A program made the translations under genes and the position numbers. A stretch of 64,000 bases of DNA from assembly GCA_947631845.1 (NCBI GenBank), contig CANRMY010000001.1:60278-124277 (forward strand), read 5' to 3'. The notes beneath the pieces were generated by a model. That model made no database searches, was not told the DNA's origin, and saw only the letters and a program-made list of their open reading frames with translations. Below are positions 38,159 through 48,500 of the stretch, in pieces. The first letter of the stretch is position 1. Each line of letters opens with the position of its first letter. This DNA comes from an uncultured Oscillospiraceae bacterium (GTDB lineage: Bacteria > Bacillota > Clostridia > Oscillospirales > Oscillospiraceae).

Positions 38159-40579
38159 TTATTTTGCCGGCCGCAGGATCAGGTTCACCAGCTTGTTCCT
38201 GATGACGATGGATTTGACGATCTCCATCCCCTCCAGGGCGCGGGCCACCTTCTCCTGGGCCTTGACGATAGCCAGCACCGTCTCGTCGTCGGCGTCCACG
38301 GGCACCGTGGCGGTGGCGCGGAGCTTGCCGTTGATCTGAACGGCGATCTCCTTCTCACTCTCGGTCATCTTGCTCTCGTCGTATTTGGGCCAGGCGCTGG
38401 TGCTGGCGCAGCCCTCAAAGCCCTGCCGCTCCCAGAGCTCCTCGGCGATATGGGGCGCGAAGGGGCTGAGCAGCTGCAGGAGGGCCTTGATGTCCCCCCG
38501 GGAGGGGGCGTGATCGTAGAAGTCGTTCACCAGGCCCATCATGGCGGCGATGGCGGTGTTGAACTTCATGGCCTCGATATCCTCGCCCACCTTCTTGATG
38601 GTGCGGTGGACGGCGGCCTCGTTGGCGTGGGAGCACGTCTCCGGCCCGTCGATCCTGGTCTCCGCCAGGTTCCAGATGCGGTCCAGGAACCGCTTGCAGC
38701 CCTTGACGGCGTTATCGCTCCAGGCGGCGGCCTGCTCAAAGTCGCCGATGAACATGATATAGAGCCGCAGGGTGTCCGCGCCGTAGCTCTTCACCACGTC
38801 GTCGGGATTCACCACATTGCCCCGGGACTTGGACATCTTCTCCCCGCCCTCGCCCAGGATCATGCCGTGGCTGGTGCGCTTCTGATAGGGCTCCTTGGTG
38901 GGCACCACGCCGATGTCATAGAGGAACTTATGCCAGAAGCGGCTGTACAGCAGGTGGAGCGTGGTGTGCTCCATGCCGCCGTTGTACCAGTCCACGGGCG
39001 ACCAGTAGTCCAGCGCCTCCTTGGAGGCCAGGGCCTTGTCGTTGTGGGGATCCATATACCGGAGGAAGTACCAGCTGGACCCGGCCCACTGGGGCATGGT
39101 GTCCGTCTCGCGCCGCGCCGGCCCGCCGCAGTGGGGGCAGGTGGTGTTGACCCAGTCGGTCATCTTGGAGAGGGGGGACTCGCCGTCGTCGGTGGGCTCG
39201 TAGCTGTCCACCTCCGGCAGCTTCAGGGGCAGCTCCGACTCGGGCAGCGGCACCCAGCCGCACTTGTCGCACCAGACCATGGGGATGGGCTCGCCCCAGT
39301 AGCGCTGGCGGGAGAAGACCCAGTCGCGCAGCTTAAAGTTGACCTTGGCCTTGCCGATTCCCTTCTCCTCCAGCCACTGGGTGATGACGGGGATGGCGTC
39401 CTTGACGGTGAGGCCGTTGAGGAATTCGGAATTGACCATAATGCCCGTCTCGTCCTTGGCGGTAAAGGCGGCCTTCTGCACGTCCTCGCCGCCGGAGACC
39501 ACCTCGATGATCTCACAGCCGAACTTTTTGGCAAACTCCCAGTCCCTGTCGTCGTGGGCCGGGACGGCCATGATGGCGCCGGTGCCGTAGGTGGCCAGCA
39601 CGTAGTCGGAGATAAAGATGGGGATCTCCCGGCCGTTGACGGGATTGATGCCCCGCACGCCGTCCAGCTTCACGCCGGTCTTCTCCTTGTTGAGCTCGGT
39701 GCGCTCCATGTCGCTCTTGGAGGCGGCGACGCGCTGGTACTCCTGTACCTCCGAGGCGTTTTTCAGAAGCGGCATCCACTTTTTGATGAGGGCGTGCTCC
39801 GGGGAGAGCACCATGTAGGTGGCGCCAAAGAGGGTGTCGGGCCGGGTGGTGAACACCACGATATCGTCCCCCGTGGTGGCCTTGAAGGTCACCTCCGCGC
39901 CGGTGGAGCGGCCGATCCAGTTGCGCTGCTGAGTCTTGACCCGCTCGATGAAATCCACATCGTCCAGGTCGTCGATGAGCCTCTGGGCGTACTCGGTGAT
40001 CTTCAGCATCCACTGGCTCTTCTCCTTGCGGATGACGGGGGCGCCGCACCGCTCGCAGACGCCCTCCACCACCTCCTCGTTGGCCAGCACGCACTTGCAG
40101 GAGGTGCACCAGTTCACGGGCATGGTGGTCTTGTAGGCCAGCCCGTGCTTATAGAGCTGGAGGAAGATCCACTGGGTCCACTTATAGTATTCCGGGTCGG
40201 TGGTGTCCACCACCCGGTCCCAGTCAAAGCCGTAGCCCAGCATCTTCAGCTGCCGGGTGAAATTGGCGATGTTCTGCTTAGTGACGGCGGCGGGGTGGAC
40301 GTGGTTTTTGATGGCGTAGTTCTCCGTGGGCAGGCCGAACGCGTCGAAGCCGATGGGGAACAGCACGTTGTAGCCCTCCATCCGCTTCTTCCGCGTGACG
40401 ATGTCCATGGCTGTGAAGGGCCTGGGGTGGCCCACATGGAGCCCCTGCCCGGAGGGGTACGGGAACTCGATGAGGCCGTAGAACTTGGGCTTATCGGAGC
40501 CCGTCTCGGCCCGGAAGGGCTTTTCCCGCTCCCAGACCGCCTGCCATTTTTTCTCTATCTCCGCAAAATCGTATTTCAT
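38159..40579 (-). CDS. leuS: Leucyl-tRNA synthetase LeuS
   Basis: 806-residue class I aminoacyl-tRNA synthetase, normal bacterial length. The HIGH signature is [10 protein letters not shown] (about 45-54). The CP1 editing domain includes [19 protein letters not shown], the zinc-type insert has CHGG-like [12 protein letters not shown], and the KMSKS loop is [13 protein letters not shown] (about 565). It charges tRNA-Leu and edits misactivated amino acids. It follows rsfS by 13 bp, which leaves no room for a T-box leader. Confidence 0.98.
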   Translation of the reverse strand: MKYDFAEIEKKWQAVWEREKPFRAETGSDKPKFYGLIEFPYPSGQGLHVGHPRPFTAMDIVTRKKRMEGYNVLFPIGFDAFGLPTENYAIKNHVHPAAVTKQNIANFTRQLKMLGYGFDWDRVVDTTDPEYYKWTQWIFLQLYKHGLAYKTTMPVNWCTSCKCVLANEEVVEGVCERCGAPVIRKEKSQWMLKITEYAQRLIDDLDDVDFIERVKTQQRNWIGRSTGAEVTFKATTGDDIVVFTTRPDTLFGATYMVLSPEHALIKKWMPLLKNASEVQEYQRVAASKSDMERTELNKEKTGVKLDGVRGINPVNGREIPIFISDYVLATYGTGAIMAVPAHDDRDWEFAKKFGCEIIEVVSGGEDVQKAAFTAKDETGIMVNSEFLNGLTVKDAIPVITQWLEEKGIGKAKVNFKLRDWVFSRQRYWGEPIPMVWCDKCGWVPLPESELPLKLPEVDSYEPTDDGESPLSKMTDWVNTTCPHCGGPARRETDTMPQWAGSSWYFLRYMDPHNDKALASKEALDYWSPVDWYNGGMEHTTLHLLYSRFWHKFLYDIGVVPTKEPYQKRTSHGMILGEGGEKMSKSRGNVVNPDDVVKSYGADTLRLYIMFIGDFEQAAAWSDNAVKGCKRFLDRIWNLAETRIDGPETCSHANEAAVHRTIKKVGEDIEAMKFNTAIAAMMGLVNDFYDHAPSRGDIKALLQLLSPFAPHIAEELWERQGFEGCASTSAWPKYDESKMTESEKEIAVQINGKLRATATVPVDADDETVLAIVKAQEKVARALEGMEIVKSIVIRNKLVNLILRPAK

Positions 40580-40592
40580 GTGACCTCACTCC

Positions 40593-40955
40593 TCAACCCT
40601 GTGTAAGAAGTCCGCTGATATCCACCTCGGGCGCGTCGCCCCACAGGTGCTCCAGGTTATAGAACTTTCTCGTCTCGTCGGTGAAAATGTGGAGCACCAG
40701 GCACCCGAAATCCACCAGCACCCAGCCGCCGCCGTGGTAGCCCTCGGTGCGCAGGGCCCTTTCGCCCTGCTCCTCCAGAGCCTTCTCCACCTCGTCGGAG
40801 AGGGTCTTGATGTGGGTGGTGGAGCCGGCGGTGCAGATGATGAAGTAGTCCGCCAGCACCGTGACGTCGCGCGTCTCCAGGACCTTGATGTTCTCCGCCT
40901 TCTTGGCGTCCAGGGTCTTCACGGCGATGTCGGTCATCTCTTTGGGCGTAAGCAT
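40593..40955 (-). CDS. rsfS: Ribosomal silencing factor RsfS
   Basis: 120-residue RsfS/Iojap protein that binds L14 and blocks subunit joining when nutrients are limiting. Conserved blocks are LADYFIICTAGSTTHIKTLS and GYHGGGWVLVDFGCLVLHIF, followed by RKFYNLEHLWGDAP. The SD GGAGGAAAAAA precedes the ATG. In many Firmicutes it sits directly after nadD-yqeK; here an LCP gene intervenes. Confidence 0.97.
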   Translation of the reverse strand: MLTPKEMTDIAVKTLDAKKAENIKVLETRDVTVLADYFIICTAGSTTHIKTLSDEVEKALEEQGERALRTEGYHGGGWVLVDFGCLVLHIFTDETRKFYNLEHLWGDAPEVDISGLLTQG

Positions 40956-41012
40956 GTTTTTTTCCTCCTGTATTCAGAATCTTTGGCAGATAGTGTTCTC
41001 TTGTGACAGCCC

Positions 41013-42338
41013 TCAGTGGAGCTTGCCGCTGGTGGCGATCATTTTGCCGCTCTCATTCCGGCCCGCCAGATCCACATTGGCGGTGGTGATCTGCTGGTAG
41101 AAGGGGTTGAGATAGGTGTTGAGCATCTCCAGCCACCCGTCGATATCCACGGTGACGTAGTTCCTGCCGTTGTAGTAGTCGTTGTAGTTGCCGGGCATGG
41201 TCACGAACTGGATATTCTCGGCGTCCATTTTAAGGAGCTCACCGGCCAGCCAGGTACACTGGCCCAGATCCAGGCTGGTCTTCACGTCGTTGACCACGAT
41301 ATCGATGAGCGTGGTCAGGGGAACGTTGCTCTTGTTGGCCAGGATCTGCTTGGCGGCGGTCATCAGGAACTCGTGCTGGGCGTCGATGCGGCCGATATCC
41401 GCGTCGGCGTAGCCCTTGCGGAAGCGGATATATTCCATGGCCTTCTGTCCCGTCATGTGGGTCATGCCCTTCTTGAAGTGGATATGCAGATCCTGGTAGG
41501 GGTCGTCATAGTCGATGTTCCTGGGCACATAGTAGTCCACGCCGCCGATGGCGTTGATCAGCTTCATAAAGGCGTCCAGATCCACAATGGCGTAGCCGTC
41601 GGGCCGGTAGCCGATGAAATTGGCCATATTGTCCATCAGGCCGTCCACGCCGCCGGAGCCGTAGAGGGAATTGATGCGCTTATTCTTGTAGGTGGTGTTG
41701 GCATAGGTATCCCGGGGGATGGAGACCACGTTGAGGGTGTAATTCTCCGTATCCAGCATCGCCACCATGATGGCGTCCGTGTTGGAGCCCACCTTGTCCT
41801 TGCCCAGCACCAGGAAGGTATAGACGTTTTCACGCCGCCCCGTGGTGGGCGTGGCGGTGTCCTCCGTGGGAGGCGTCGTGTCCTCGGTGGGCGGGGTGGT
41901 GTCCTGGGTGTCGGGCGACGTGTTCTGGGACGTATCCTCCGCGTCCGACGTATCCGACGTGTCCACGGTGTTGAGGCCCGGCGTCTTCTCCGGCGGCCGC
42001 CGGTGGGTCAAGACCCAGACGAACAGCAAAAGCGTCAGGATCAGGAGCACCGACACCACCACAATGGCGATCTTGCCCCAGGTGGGGAATCCCTTTTCCT
42101 CCCGCTTATCCCGCGGCTCCTCCGGCACGAAGTCCTCCACGTCGGGGATGTCGTCCACCGGGACGTTCACCTCGTCCACCGGCACGGGCCGCGTCTCGTC
42201 CAGGGGGGACGCCGGCATATCCGGCTCCGGCCAGCGCGTCTCCGCCGGCTCGTATACCGGTCCGGGACGGTGCTCCGCGGCCTCCTGGATATGGCCCGCG
42301 GCATGTTTTGAGTTCTTACTTCCGCCGAAAAATTTCAT
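41013..42338 (-). CDS. LytR-CpsA-Psr (LCP) family protein
   Basis: 441-residue membrane protein that transfers lipid-linked glycopolymers to peptidoglycan. A ~100-residue acidic cytoplasmic N-terminus is followed by one transmembrane helix (IAIVVVSVLLILTLLLFVWV). A Thr/Asp/Pro linker with repeated DTTPPTEDTT comes next, then the LCP domain: LVLGKDKVGSNTDAIMVAML, VVSIPRDTYANT with the catalytic Arg/Asp, RINSLYGSGG and RFRKGYADADIGRIDAQHEF. ATG 42338 overlaps the nadD-yqeK stop (ATGA) and so is preferred to the GTG at 42368. Confidence 0.93.
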   Translation of the reverse strand: MKFFGGSKNSKHAAGHIQEAAEHRPGPVYEPAETRWPEPDMPASPLDETRPVPVDEVNVPVDDIPDVEDFVPEEPRDKREEKGFPTWGKIAIVVVSVLLILTLLLFVWVLTHRRPPEKTPGLNTVDTSDTSDAEDTSQNTSPDTQDTTPPTEDTTPPTEDTATPTTGRRENVYTFLVLGKDKVGSNTDAIMVAMLDTENYTLNVVSIPRDTYANTTYKNKRINSLYGSGGVDGLMDNMANFIGYRPDGYAIVDLDAFMKLINAIGGVDYYVPRNIDYDDPYQDLHIHFKKGMTHMTGQKAMEYIRFRKGYADADIGRIDAQHEFLMTAAKQILANKSNVPLTTLIDIVVNDVKTSLDLGQCTWLAGELLKMDAENIQFVTMPGNYNDYYNGRNYVTVDIDGWLEMLNTYLNPFYQQITTANVDLAGRNESGKMIATSGKLH

Positions 42339-43510
42339 TGTGTCTGTCTGTTTCCTTTCTTTATCCACGCAAGCGCGCCCAGTGTGCGGTCATGGGGCGT
42401 GATATTTCGTCCGGTCATATCGTCTATACTCATCTGAAAGCCCAGCTCCAAAGCCCTGTCAAGGTCTGTGTACGCCAGCCGCCGCAGCTCCTGCACGCCC
42501 TCAAAATCCCTGGTGGGCTCTATGTAGTCGGCCATGTAGATGACCTTCTCCAGAAGCGCCATATCCTCCTTGCCGGTGGTGTGCCAGTATATGGCCCCGT
42601 ACACCTCGTCATCACAGCCGAACTCATATTTGGCGATCCCGGCGCCTGTCTTGGAGTGGAGAAGCTTTCCCTCGTGCTTTTCCATCTCATCCAACAGGAT
42701 ACCATATTTTGCGCAAAGGCGCAACTGTTCATCCAGCTTCTCTTTTTTTGTGATGTCGTGAAGGATCGCCGCCTCCCTGGCCCGCTCCTCGTCGGCGCCC
42801 CACCGGCGGGCAAGCCGGACGGCCTCCTCCTCGCACCCCTTCACATGGGCCACCCGTTTGGGCTCCAGCATGGCGTAGGCCTTCCGCCGCAGCCACTCGT
42901 AGTCCGGTTTGGCGCCGTAGTACCGCCGTTGGATGATCCTTCCATACACCTCCGGCGGAAGATACTCCACGCCCTGCCGCTGGGGAAGCAGCTGCCGAAG
43001 CTGGGTGGAGGAGATATCCACCGCGTCCAGCTCCACCAGCCGCACATTGGCCCCGTAGGTGAGCCGCAGCTTTTCCGCCTGCCGGAAGAGCTTCTCCCGC
43101 TCCCCGCCCCGCCGGGCGAACACCGCCAGCGACGCCAGCCTTACGATCTCCTCAAACTCCCGCCACTGCTCAAAGCACATCAGCATATCCGTGCCCATCA
43201 GCAGATAGAGCTTGTCCGTGGGATATTTTTCTTTCAGCCGCCGGAGGGTATCCACCGTGTAGCTGACGCCCCCGCGGCTGATCTCCATATCCGAGACGGA
43301 ACAGTGCTTCACCTTATCAAAGGCGAGGCGCGTCAGCTCCAGCCGTGCCCCGGCGTCCGGCGATCCGCCGGCGATCTCCTTATGGGGCGGCTGGGCGTCG
43401 GGGATCACCAGCACCTTGTCAAGCTTCAGCGCGGCGGCGCACTCCTTCACTGCCGCCACATGCCCCCGGTGGGGCGGGTTGAAGGTCCCCCCGAAAACTC
43501 CGATCTTCAT
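42335..43510 (-). CDS. nadD: Fused NadD (nicotinate-nucleotide adenylyltransferase) and YqeK HD phosphatase
   Basis: 391-residue two-domain protein. Residues 1-195 are NadD, forming NaAD from NaMN and ATP: GVFGGTFNPPHRGHVAAVKE with the nucleotidyl-transferase H-x-G-H, and ISSTQLRQLLPQ. Residues ~205-390 are a YqeK-type HD domain that hydrolyses Ap4A: RVAHVKGCEEEAVRLA, AAILHDITKKEK with the HD pair and ADYIEPTRDFEGV. In most Firmicutes these are two adjacent genes. The reading frame across the junction is continuous. Confidence 0.95.
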   Translation of the reverse strand: MKIGVFGGTFNPPHRGHVAAVKECAAALKLDKVLVIPDAQPPHKEIAGGSPDAGARLELTRLAFDKVKHCSVSDMEISRGGVSYTVDTLRRLKEKYPTDKLYLLMGTDMLMCFEQWREFEEIVRLASLAVFARRGGEREKLFRQAEKLRLTYGANVRLVELDAVDISSTQLRQLLPQRQGVEYLPPEVYGRIIQRRYYGAKPDYEWLRRKAYAMLEPKRVAHVKGCEEEAVRLARRWGADEERAREAAILHDITKKEKLDEQLRLCAKYGILLDEMEKHEGKLLHSKTGAGIAKYEFGCDDEVYGAIYWHTTGKEDMALLEKVIYMADYIEPTRDFEGVQELRRLAYTDLDRALELGFQMSIDDMTGRNITPHDRTLGALAWIKKGNRQTQ

Positions 43511-43516
43511 AAAAGC

Positions 43517-43819
43517 TCATCTCCCAAGCTTTATTCTCTTTTCCTCAGGAAGGTCGCCGTTGGCCCTGAAGAGCACGAATTTTGTTCCGATGGCCTGGAC
43601 GCCGTCGGCGCCGACGCGCCCGCACAGCTCATCGCAGACCTCCCTGGCGGAGAGGAGCGCCGTCTCCAGCACCCGCCCCTTGATCAGTTCCCGGGTCCGC
43701 AGGGCGTTTTCCGCCTCCTGAACGACGTTCTCCGTGACGCCGCCCTTTCCCACGATGAGCACCGGCTCCAGGCCGTTGGCCAGGGCCCTCAGCTGCGCCC
43801 TCTGCTTGCTTGTCAGCAT
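43517..43819 (-). CDS. yhbY: YhbY family RNA-binding protein
   Basis: 100-residue CRM-domain protein associated with ribosome assembly: MLTSKQRAQLRALANGLEPV, VGKGGVTENVV and a C-terminal GTKFVLFRANGDLPEEKRI. The GKGG turn is the RNA-binding GxxG loop. It lies 6 bp before nadD-yqeK and 4 bp after rdgB, part of a compact operon. Confidence 0.95.
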   Translation of the reverse strand: MLTSKQRAQLRALANGLEPVLIVGKGGVTENVVQEAENALRTRELIKGRVLETALLSAREVCDELCGRVGADGVQAIGTKFVLFRANGDLPEEKRIKLGR

Positions 43820-43823
43820 CTCT

Positions 43824-44432
43824 TTACTCCTTTGTTCTCTCTTGTTTCAGATACTTTCCCAGTTCATCCGCGAATTGCCTGAAGGCCCTCCCCCGGTGGG
43901 AGATGGCGTTCTTCTCCTCGTCCGTCAGGCACGCCATGGAGCGCTTATGCCCCTCCGGCACAAAGATGGGGTCGTAGCCGAAGCCGTGCTCCCCCTCGTA
44001 CACATGCCCGATGGTCCCCTCCACGGTGCCCAGGCAGTCGATCTCCCGGCCGTCGGGGAAGACGCAGACCACGGCGGAGACGAACCGGGCGCCCCGGTCG
44101 CCGTTCCCCTTTTTATCCACGATCTCCATGATCTCCCGGCACGTCTCGGGGTAGCCCCGCTCCCCGCAGAAGCGGGAGGAGTACACCCCCGGTCCGCCGC
44201 CCATGGCGTTGACCTCCAGGCCCGAGTCGTCGGCCACGCAGATCTTCCCCGTGGCCTCCACGGCGGCTTTTGCCTTGATGCGGGCGTTTTCCGTAAAGGT
44301 GGTCCCGTTCTCCTCCGCCTCGAACCGGCACCCGGCCTCGGACTGGGAGACGACCTCGATGCCTAAGGGCCCTAAGATCTCCCGCACCTCCCGGAGCTTG
44401 TCTTTGTTATTCGACGCCAAGATGATCTGCAT
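43824..44432 (-). CDS. rdgB: XTP/dITP diphosphatase RdgB
   Basis: 202-residue housecleaning pyrophosphatase that removes non-canonical purine nucleotides (ITP, XTP). Family motifs: IILASNNKDKLREVREIL, ENARIKAKAAVEATG, VADDSGLEVNAMGGGPGVYS, GHVYEGEHGFGYDPIFVPEG and AISHRGRAF. Complete and of normal length. Confidence 0.97.
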   Translation of the reverse strand: MQIILASNNKDKLREVREILGPLGIEVVSQSEAGCRFEAEENGTTFTENARIKAKAAVEATGKICVADDSGLEVNAMGGGPGVYSSRFCGERGYPETCREIMEIVDKKGNGDRGARFVSAVVCVFPDGREIDCLGTVEGTIGHVYEGEHGFGYDPIFVPEGHKRSMACLTDEEKNAISHRGRAFRQFADELGKYLKQERTKE

Positions 44433-44505
44433 AGCGGTCTCCTTTCTCGATCCTGCCGGACGGATGCCGCCCCCATCGGGCTTACGGGGGTGTTATTCAG
44501 CGGCT

Positions 44506-44532
44506 GTAGGGGCCGCCTCTCTTGGCGGCCCG
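44506..44532. repeat. Solitary copy of a GGGCCGCC...GGCGGCCC palindromic module
   Basis: 27 bp, identical to the module at 61001-61027 and 61346-61372 of the tandem array. Arms GGCCGCC and GGCGGCC flank TCTCTT. It lies in the rdgB-ftsY gap and can form a hairpin after ftsY, so it may work as a transcription punctuation signal. Confidence 0.8.
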
Positions 44533-44544
44533 CGCTCTCCGGGC

Positions 44545-45456
44545 TTATTTATCCCCCAGCAGGGCCTCGGTGAATTCCTCCGGGTCAAAGGGGATCAGAT
44601 CGTCCGCCTGCTCCCCCACGCCCACGAATTTCACCGGGACGCCCAGCTTCGAGGCGATGGCGAAGACGATGCCGCCCTTGGCGGTGCCGTCCAGCTTGGT
44701 CAGCACGATCCCGGTCAGCGGCGCGGATTTGGCGAACTCCTCCGCCTGTAAAAGTCCGTTCTGCCCGGTGGTGGCGTCCAGCACCAGAAGCGTCTCCCGG
44801 TCGCCCCAGGGCATCTCCCGGTCGATGACGCGGCTTATTTTGTTCAGCTCATTCATGAGATTGGATTTGTTGTGGAGCCGCCCGGCGGTGTCCACGATGA
44901 TGATCTCCGTGCCCCTGGCGATGGCGGCGGAGATGCTGTCAAAGACCACGGCGGCGGGGTCCGACCCCTCCTCGTGGCGCACGAAGCCGGCCCCTGTCCG
45001 CTCCGCCCAGACGCCCAGCTGCTCCGCGGCGGCGGCTCGGAAGGTGTCCCCGGCGGCCAGAAGGACCTTTTTCCCCTGTCCCCCGTAGAGCTTCGCCAGC
45101 TTCCCGATGGTGGTGGTCTTGCCCACGCCGTTGACGCCCACCACTAAGATGACCGAGGGCCTGGAATCCAGCTTCATGCCGGTGTTCTTCCCCAGCATGT
45201 CCACCAGGATCTCCTTCAGCGCCGCCCGAACCTCGTCGGGCCCCCGAAGGCCCCGCTCCTCCACCGTGTCCCGCAGACGGTCCACCGCCTCCATGGACGC
45301 CTCCGCGCCCACGTCGGAGAGGATCAGCGTCTCCTCCAACTCCTCAAAAAAGTCCTCGTTCTCCCCGGTAAAGGAAGCGATGGTGGAGTTGAGGCGCGCC
45401 GTCATGTTCTCCTTGGTGCGGGAAAGCCCCTGCCTGATCTTATCAAAGAATCCCAT
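44545..45456 (-). CDS. ftsY: Signal recognition particle receptor FtsY
   Basis: 303-residue SRP GTPase that docks ribosome-SRP complexes at the membrane. A helical N domain is followed by the G domain with ILVVGVNGVGKTTTIGKLAK (about 105-124), DTFRAAAAEQL, DTAGRLHNKSNLMNEL, TKLDGTAKGG and GVGEQADDLIPF. The acidic A domain is absent, as in many Gram-positive FtsY. It follows smc by 60 bp, a conserved smc-ftsY pair. Confidence 0.98.
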   Translation of the reverse strand: MGFFDKIRQGLSRTKENMTARLNSTIASFTGENEDFFEELEETLILSDVGAEASMEAVDRLRDTVEERGLRGPDEVRAALKEILVDMLGKNTGMKLDSRPSVILVVGVNGVGKTTTIGKLAKLYGGQGKKVLLAAGDTFRAAAAEQLGVWAERTGAGFVRHEEGSDPAAVVFDSISAAIARGTEIIIVDTAGRLHNKSNLMNELNKISRVIDREMPWGDRETLLVLDATTGQNGLLQAEEFAKSAPLTGIVLTKLDGTAKGGIVFAIASKLGVPVKFVGVGEQADDLIPFDPEEFTEALLGDK

Positions 45457-45516
45457 TCCGATCCTCCTGTGTTAAATCTACTCTTATCTTACGCTTCGCA
45501 AAGCCTGTTATAACGC

Positions 45517-48500
45517 CTATCGTTCATCCTTTTTCCCCATGGTCTTTTCGGCCTCGTCCAGGTCGATGACCAGCACCTTGGAGACGCCCTGCTCCTGCAT
45601 GGTGACGCCGTAGAGGACGTCCGCCTCCTCCATGGTGCCGCGCCGGTGCGTGATGGTCAGAAACTGCGTTTTTTCCGTCAGGCCCCGCATGTACTCCGCC
45701 ACCTTGACGACGTTGGCGTCGTCCAGGGCGGCCTCGATCTCGTCCATGACCACGAAGGGCGTGGGCCGCACCTTCAAAATGGCAAAATAGAGGGCGATAG
45801 CCACGAAGGCCTTCTCCCCGCCGGACAGCAGGGTGATGGTTTTCAGCGTCTTGCCGGGGGGCTGGACGCGGATCTCGATGCCGGAGCCTAAAATATCCTC
45901 CGGATCCTCCAGGGAGACGCTGGCCTGCCCGCCGCCGAACAGCTCCAAAAACGTCTGGCGGAAGCCCAGATCGATGCGCTCCAGCTCCTCCTTGAAGATC
46001 GTCTCCATGGAGCCGGTGATCTCGCCTATTATACCCAAAAGCTCGCGCTTTGCCTTCTCAATGTCGTCCCGCTGGTCGGTAAGGTACGTATACCGGGTGT
46101 TGACCCGCTCAAATTCCTCGATAGCGCCCAGGTTGGGCGTCCCCAGGGAGCCCATCTCCCGCTTCAGCTCCCCTGTGCGGCGCTTGGCCTGGGGGATGTT
46201 GGGCAGCTCCATCCGCTGGGCCATGGCGTCGGATCTGGTCAGCTCGTAGCCGTTCCACAGCTTGTCCAAAATCTGCCGCTCCTCCATCCGGGCGGCCTCC
46301 ATGCGGTTGTCCACCTTGGCTGCCTCCCGCTCCAGATCCAGCAGGGCGGCGTTTTTCTCCTGGAGCTGTTTGTCGCTCCTGGCCCGCTCGGCCTCGATGG
46401 CCAGCTTTTCCTCCGCGATCCGGGCGACGCGCTCCCGCAGCTTCTCGGTGCCGGCCCGCAGGGAGGCGGCCTCGTCTTCATGGGCGCCGATCTCCTCCCG
46501 GATGGCCTGACCTTTCGCCTCCAGCTCCACCAGCTGGCGCTCCTGGCCCTCCCGGTCCCCGGACAGCTGGGCCCGCAGACGGGTCAGCTCCTCCACGGTG
46601 CGCTCCGCCCCGGCGGCCTCGGCCTCCAGGCTGGCCCGGGATTCCCGTTTCTCCGCCTCGGCGCGGGCGATCTCCTCCCGCTGGGCGTTCAGCTTCTCCC
46701 GGTCGCCGGCAAACTCGTCCAGCCGCTCCTTCAGCGTCCGGCTCTTTTGCTCCAGGGCCTCGATCTCGTCCTTCAACGCCGAGGCCCGCTCCCCCGCCTC
46801 CCGGAACCGGTAGGCGACGCCCTGGCTCTCGGCCTCGATCTTGTCCAATCTGTCTTTCAGGGAGGAACGCAGGAGATCGAAATGCTCCCCGGTGGAGGTG
46901 AGCTTCAAAACGTCGTTCTCCGCCGCTCTCAGCTCCTCCCCGGCTACGGAGAGCTCATATTCCGCGGCGGCCAGGGCGCGCTTCGTCTCCTCGGCGCTGT
47001 CCTTGGCCTTTTCCAGCTCCTCCCCCGCCTTCTGCTGGCGGGCCTTGAGCTTTTCCAGCTCGTTGGCCCGGGAGAGGATGCCGGTGTTCCTGGCGGCGCT
47101 GCCGCCCGTCATACTGCCGCCGGCGTTGACCACCTGTCCGTCTAATGTGACGATGCGGAAGCGGTGGGAAAATTTTCTGGCGATGCGTATGGCGGAGTCC
47201 ATATCGTCGGCCACGGCGGTGCGGCCCAGCAAATTGAGATAGATGTCCCGATACTGGGGCTCAAAGGTCACCAGATCGAAGGCCACGCCCTCGAACCCGT
47301 CCTCGTCCTCCAGGCCCCGCTCCGCCAGCCGCGTGCCACGGATGACGTTCATGGGCAGGAGCGTCACGCGCCCCGCGTCGGTGCGTTTCAATAAATTGAT
47401 GGCGTTCTTGCCGTCGTTCTCGGTACCGACGATGATGTTCTGCACCGCCGCGCCCAGGGCCGTCTCGATGGCCACGGCGTACTTCTCCGGCGCCTTGACC
47501 AGCTCCCCGGCCGGCCCGTGGACGCCCCGCAGAACGCCCCGCTCGGCCTCCCGCATGACCACCTTTACGGCCTTGGAGTAGCCCTCGTACTCCCGCTCCA
47601 TGTCGGACAGCATCTGGATCCGCGCCAGGACGGCGTTGTACTCCATCTGCAGGGCGGTGCGCTTCTCCCCCGCCGTCTCATATTTTTTGGAAAGTCCCTC
47701 CACCCGCAGGGAATACCCTCTGGACACGTTTTGCAGGGACAGCGCCTTGTCTCTGGCCTCCTGAAGGGCCTTTTTGTTGTTCTCCGCCTCCCGTTCCGAG
47801 GCGGCCAGCCGCTCCCGCTGGTCGGTAAGCTCCCATTGAAGCCCCTCCGCCCGCTGGGTCAGCTCCTTTTGGGTGGACTCCAAGCCCGAGAGCTCCACGC
47901 GCCTGTCGGACAGGGCGTCCGCCGTGTCCGAGGCCTCCCTGGTCAGCCGGGATACCTCTTTATCAAAATCGCCCTCGCCGGAGAGCAGCTTTTCCGCCCG
48001 AAGGCGCAGCTCCTCCAATCCGGCGGCCAGCGCCTCACACTGGGCGCCGATCTCCGCGATCCGCTTTTGCCGCTCGTCGATCTGCTCCGTGAGGCTCAGG
48101 CTCCGCCCCTCCCGGGTGGCCATCTCCTCCTGAATACGCCGGACGTTGTCCTGGGTATGCTGGAGGTCTGATTTGAGCACAGCGGCCTGGGCGTCCTCGT
48201 CGGAGGCCCGTTTTTCCAGATCGGTGATTTTGGCGCGGACGCCCTCGGCCTCCACGTCCTTGTCGTGGGTGCGCTGGGCAAAGCCCTCCCCGGCGGCGTA
48301 GAGCTTATCAAGCTCCAGCTTCGCCCGCTCGATAGCCCCGGCGGCCTTCAACGCGTCGCCGTCAAGGGCCTCCAGCCGCTCCGCGATGGCCTCCAGGTCG
48401 TACATCCACAGGGAGATCTCCAGGCCCCTCAGCTCGTCGCGCAGAACAAGATACCGCTTGGCCGTCTCCGACTGGCGTCTCAGCGGCTCCACCTGGAGCT

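Noticed and set aside
38096..40606. An 836-codon frame antisense to leuS
   Set aside because: By-product of strong third-position GC in leuS; no SD, no motifs.
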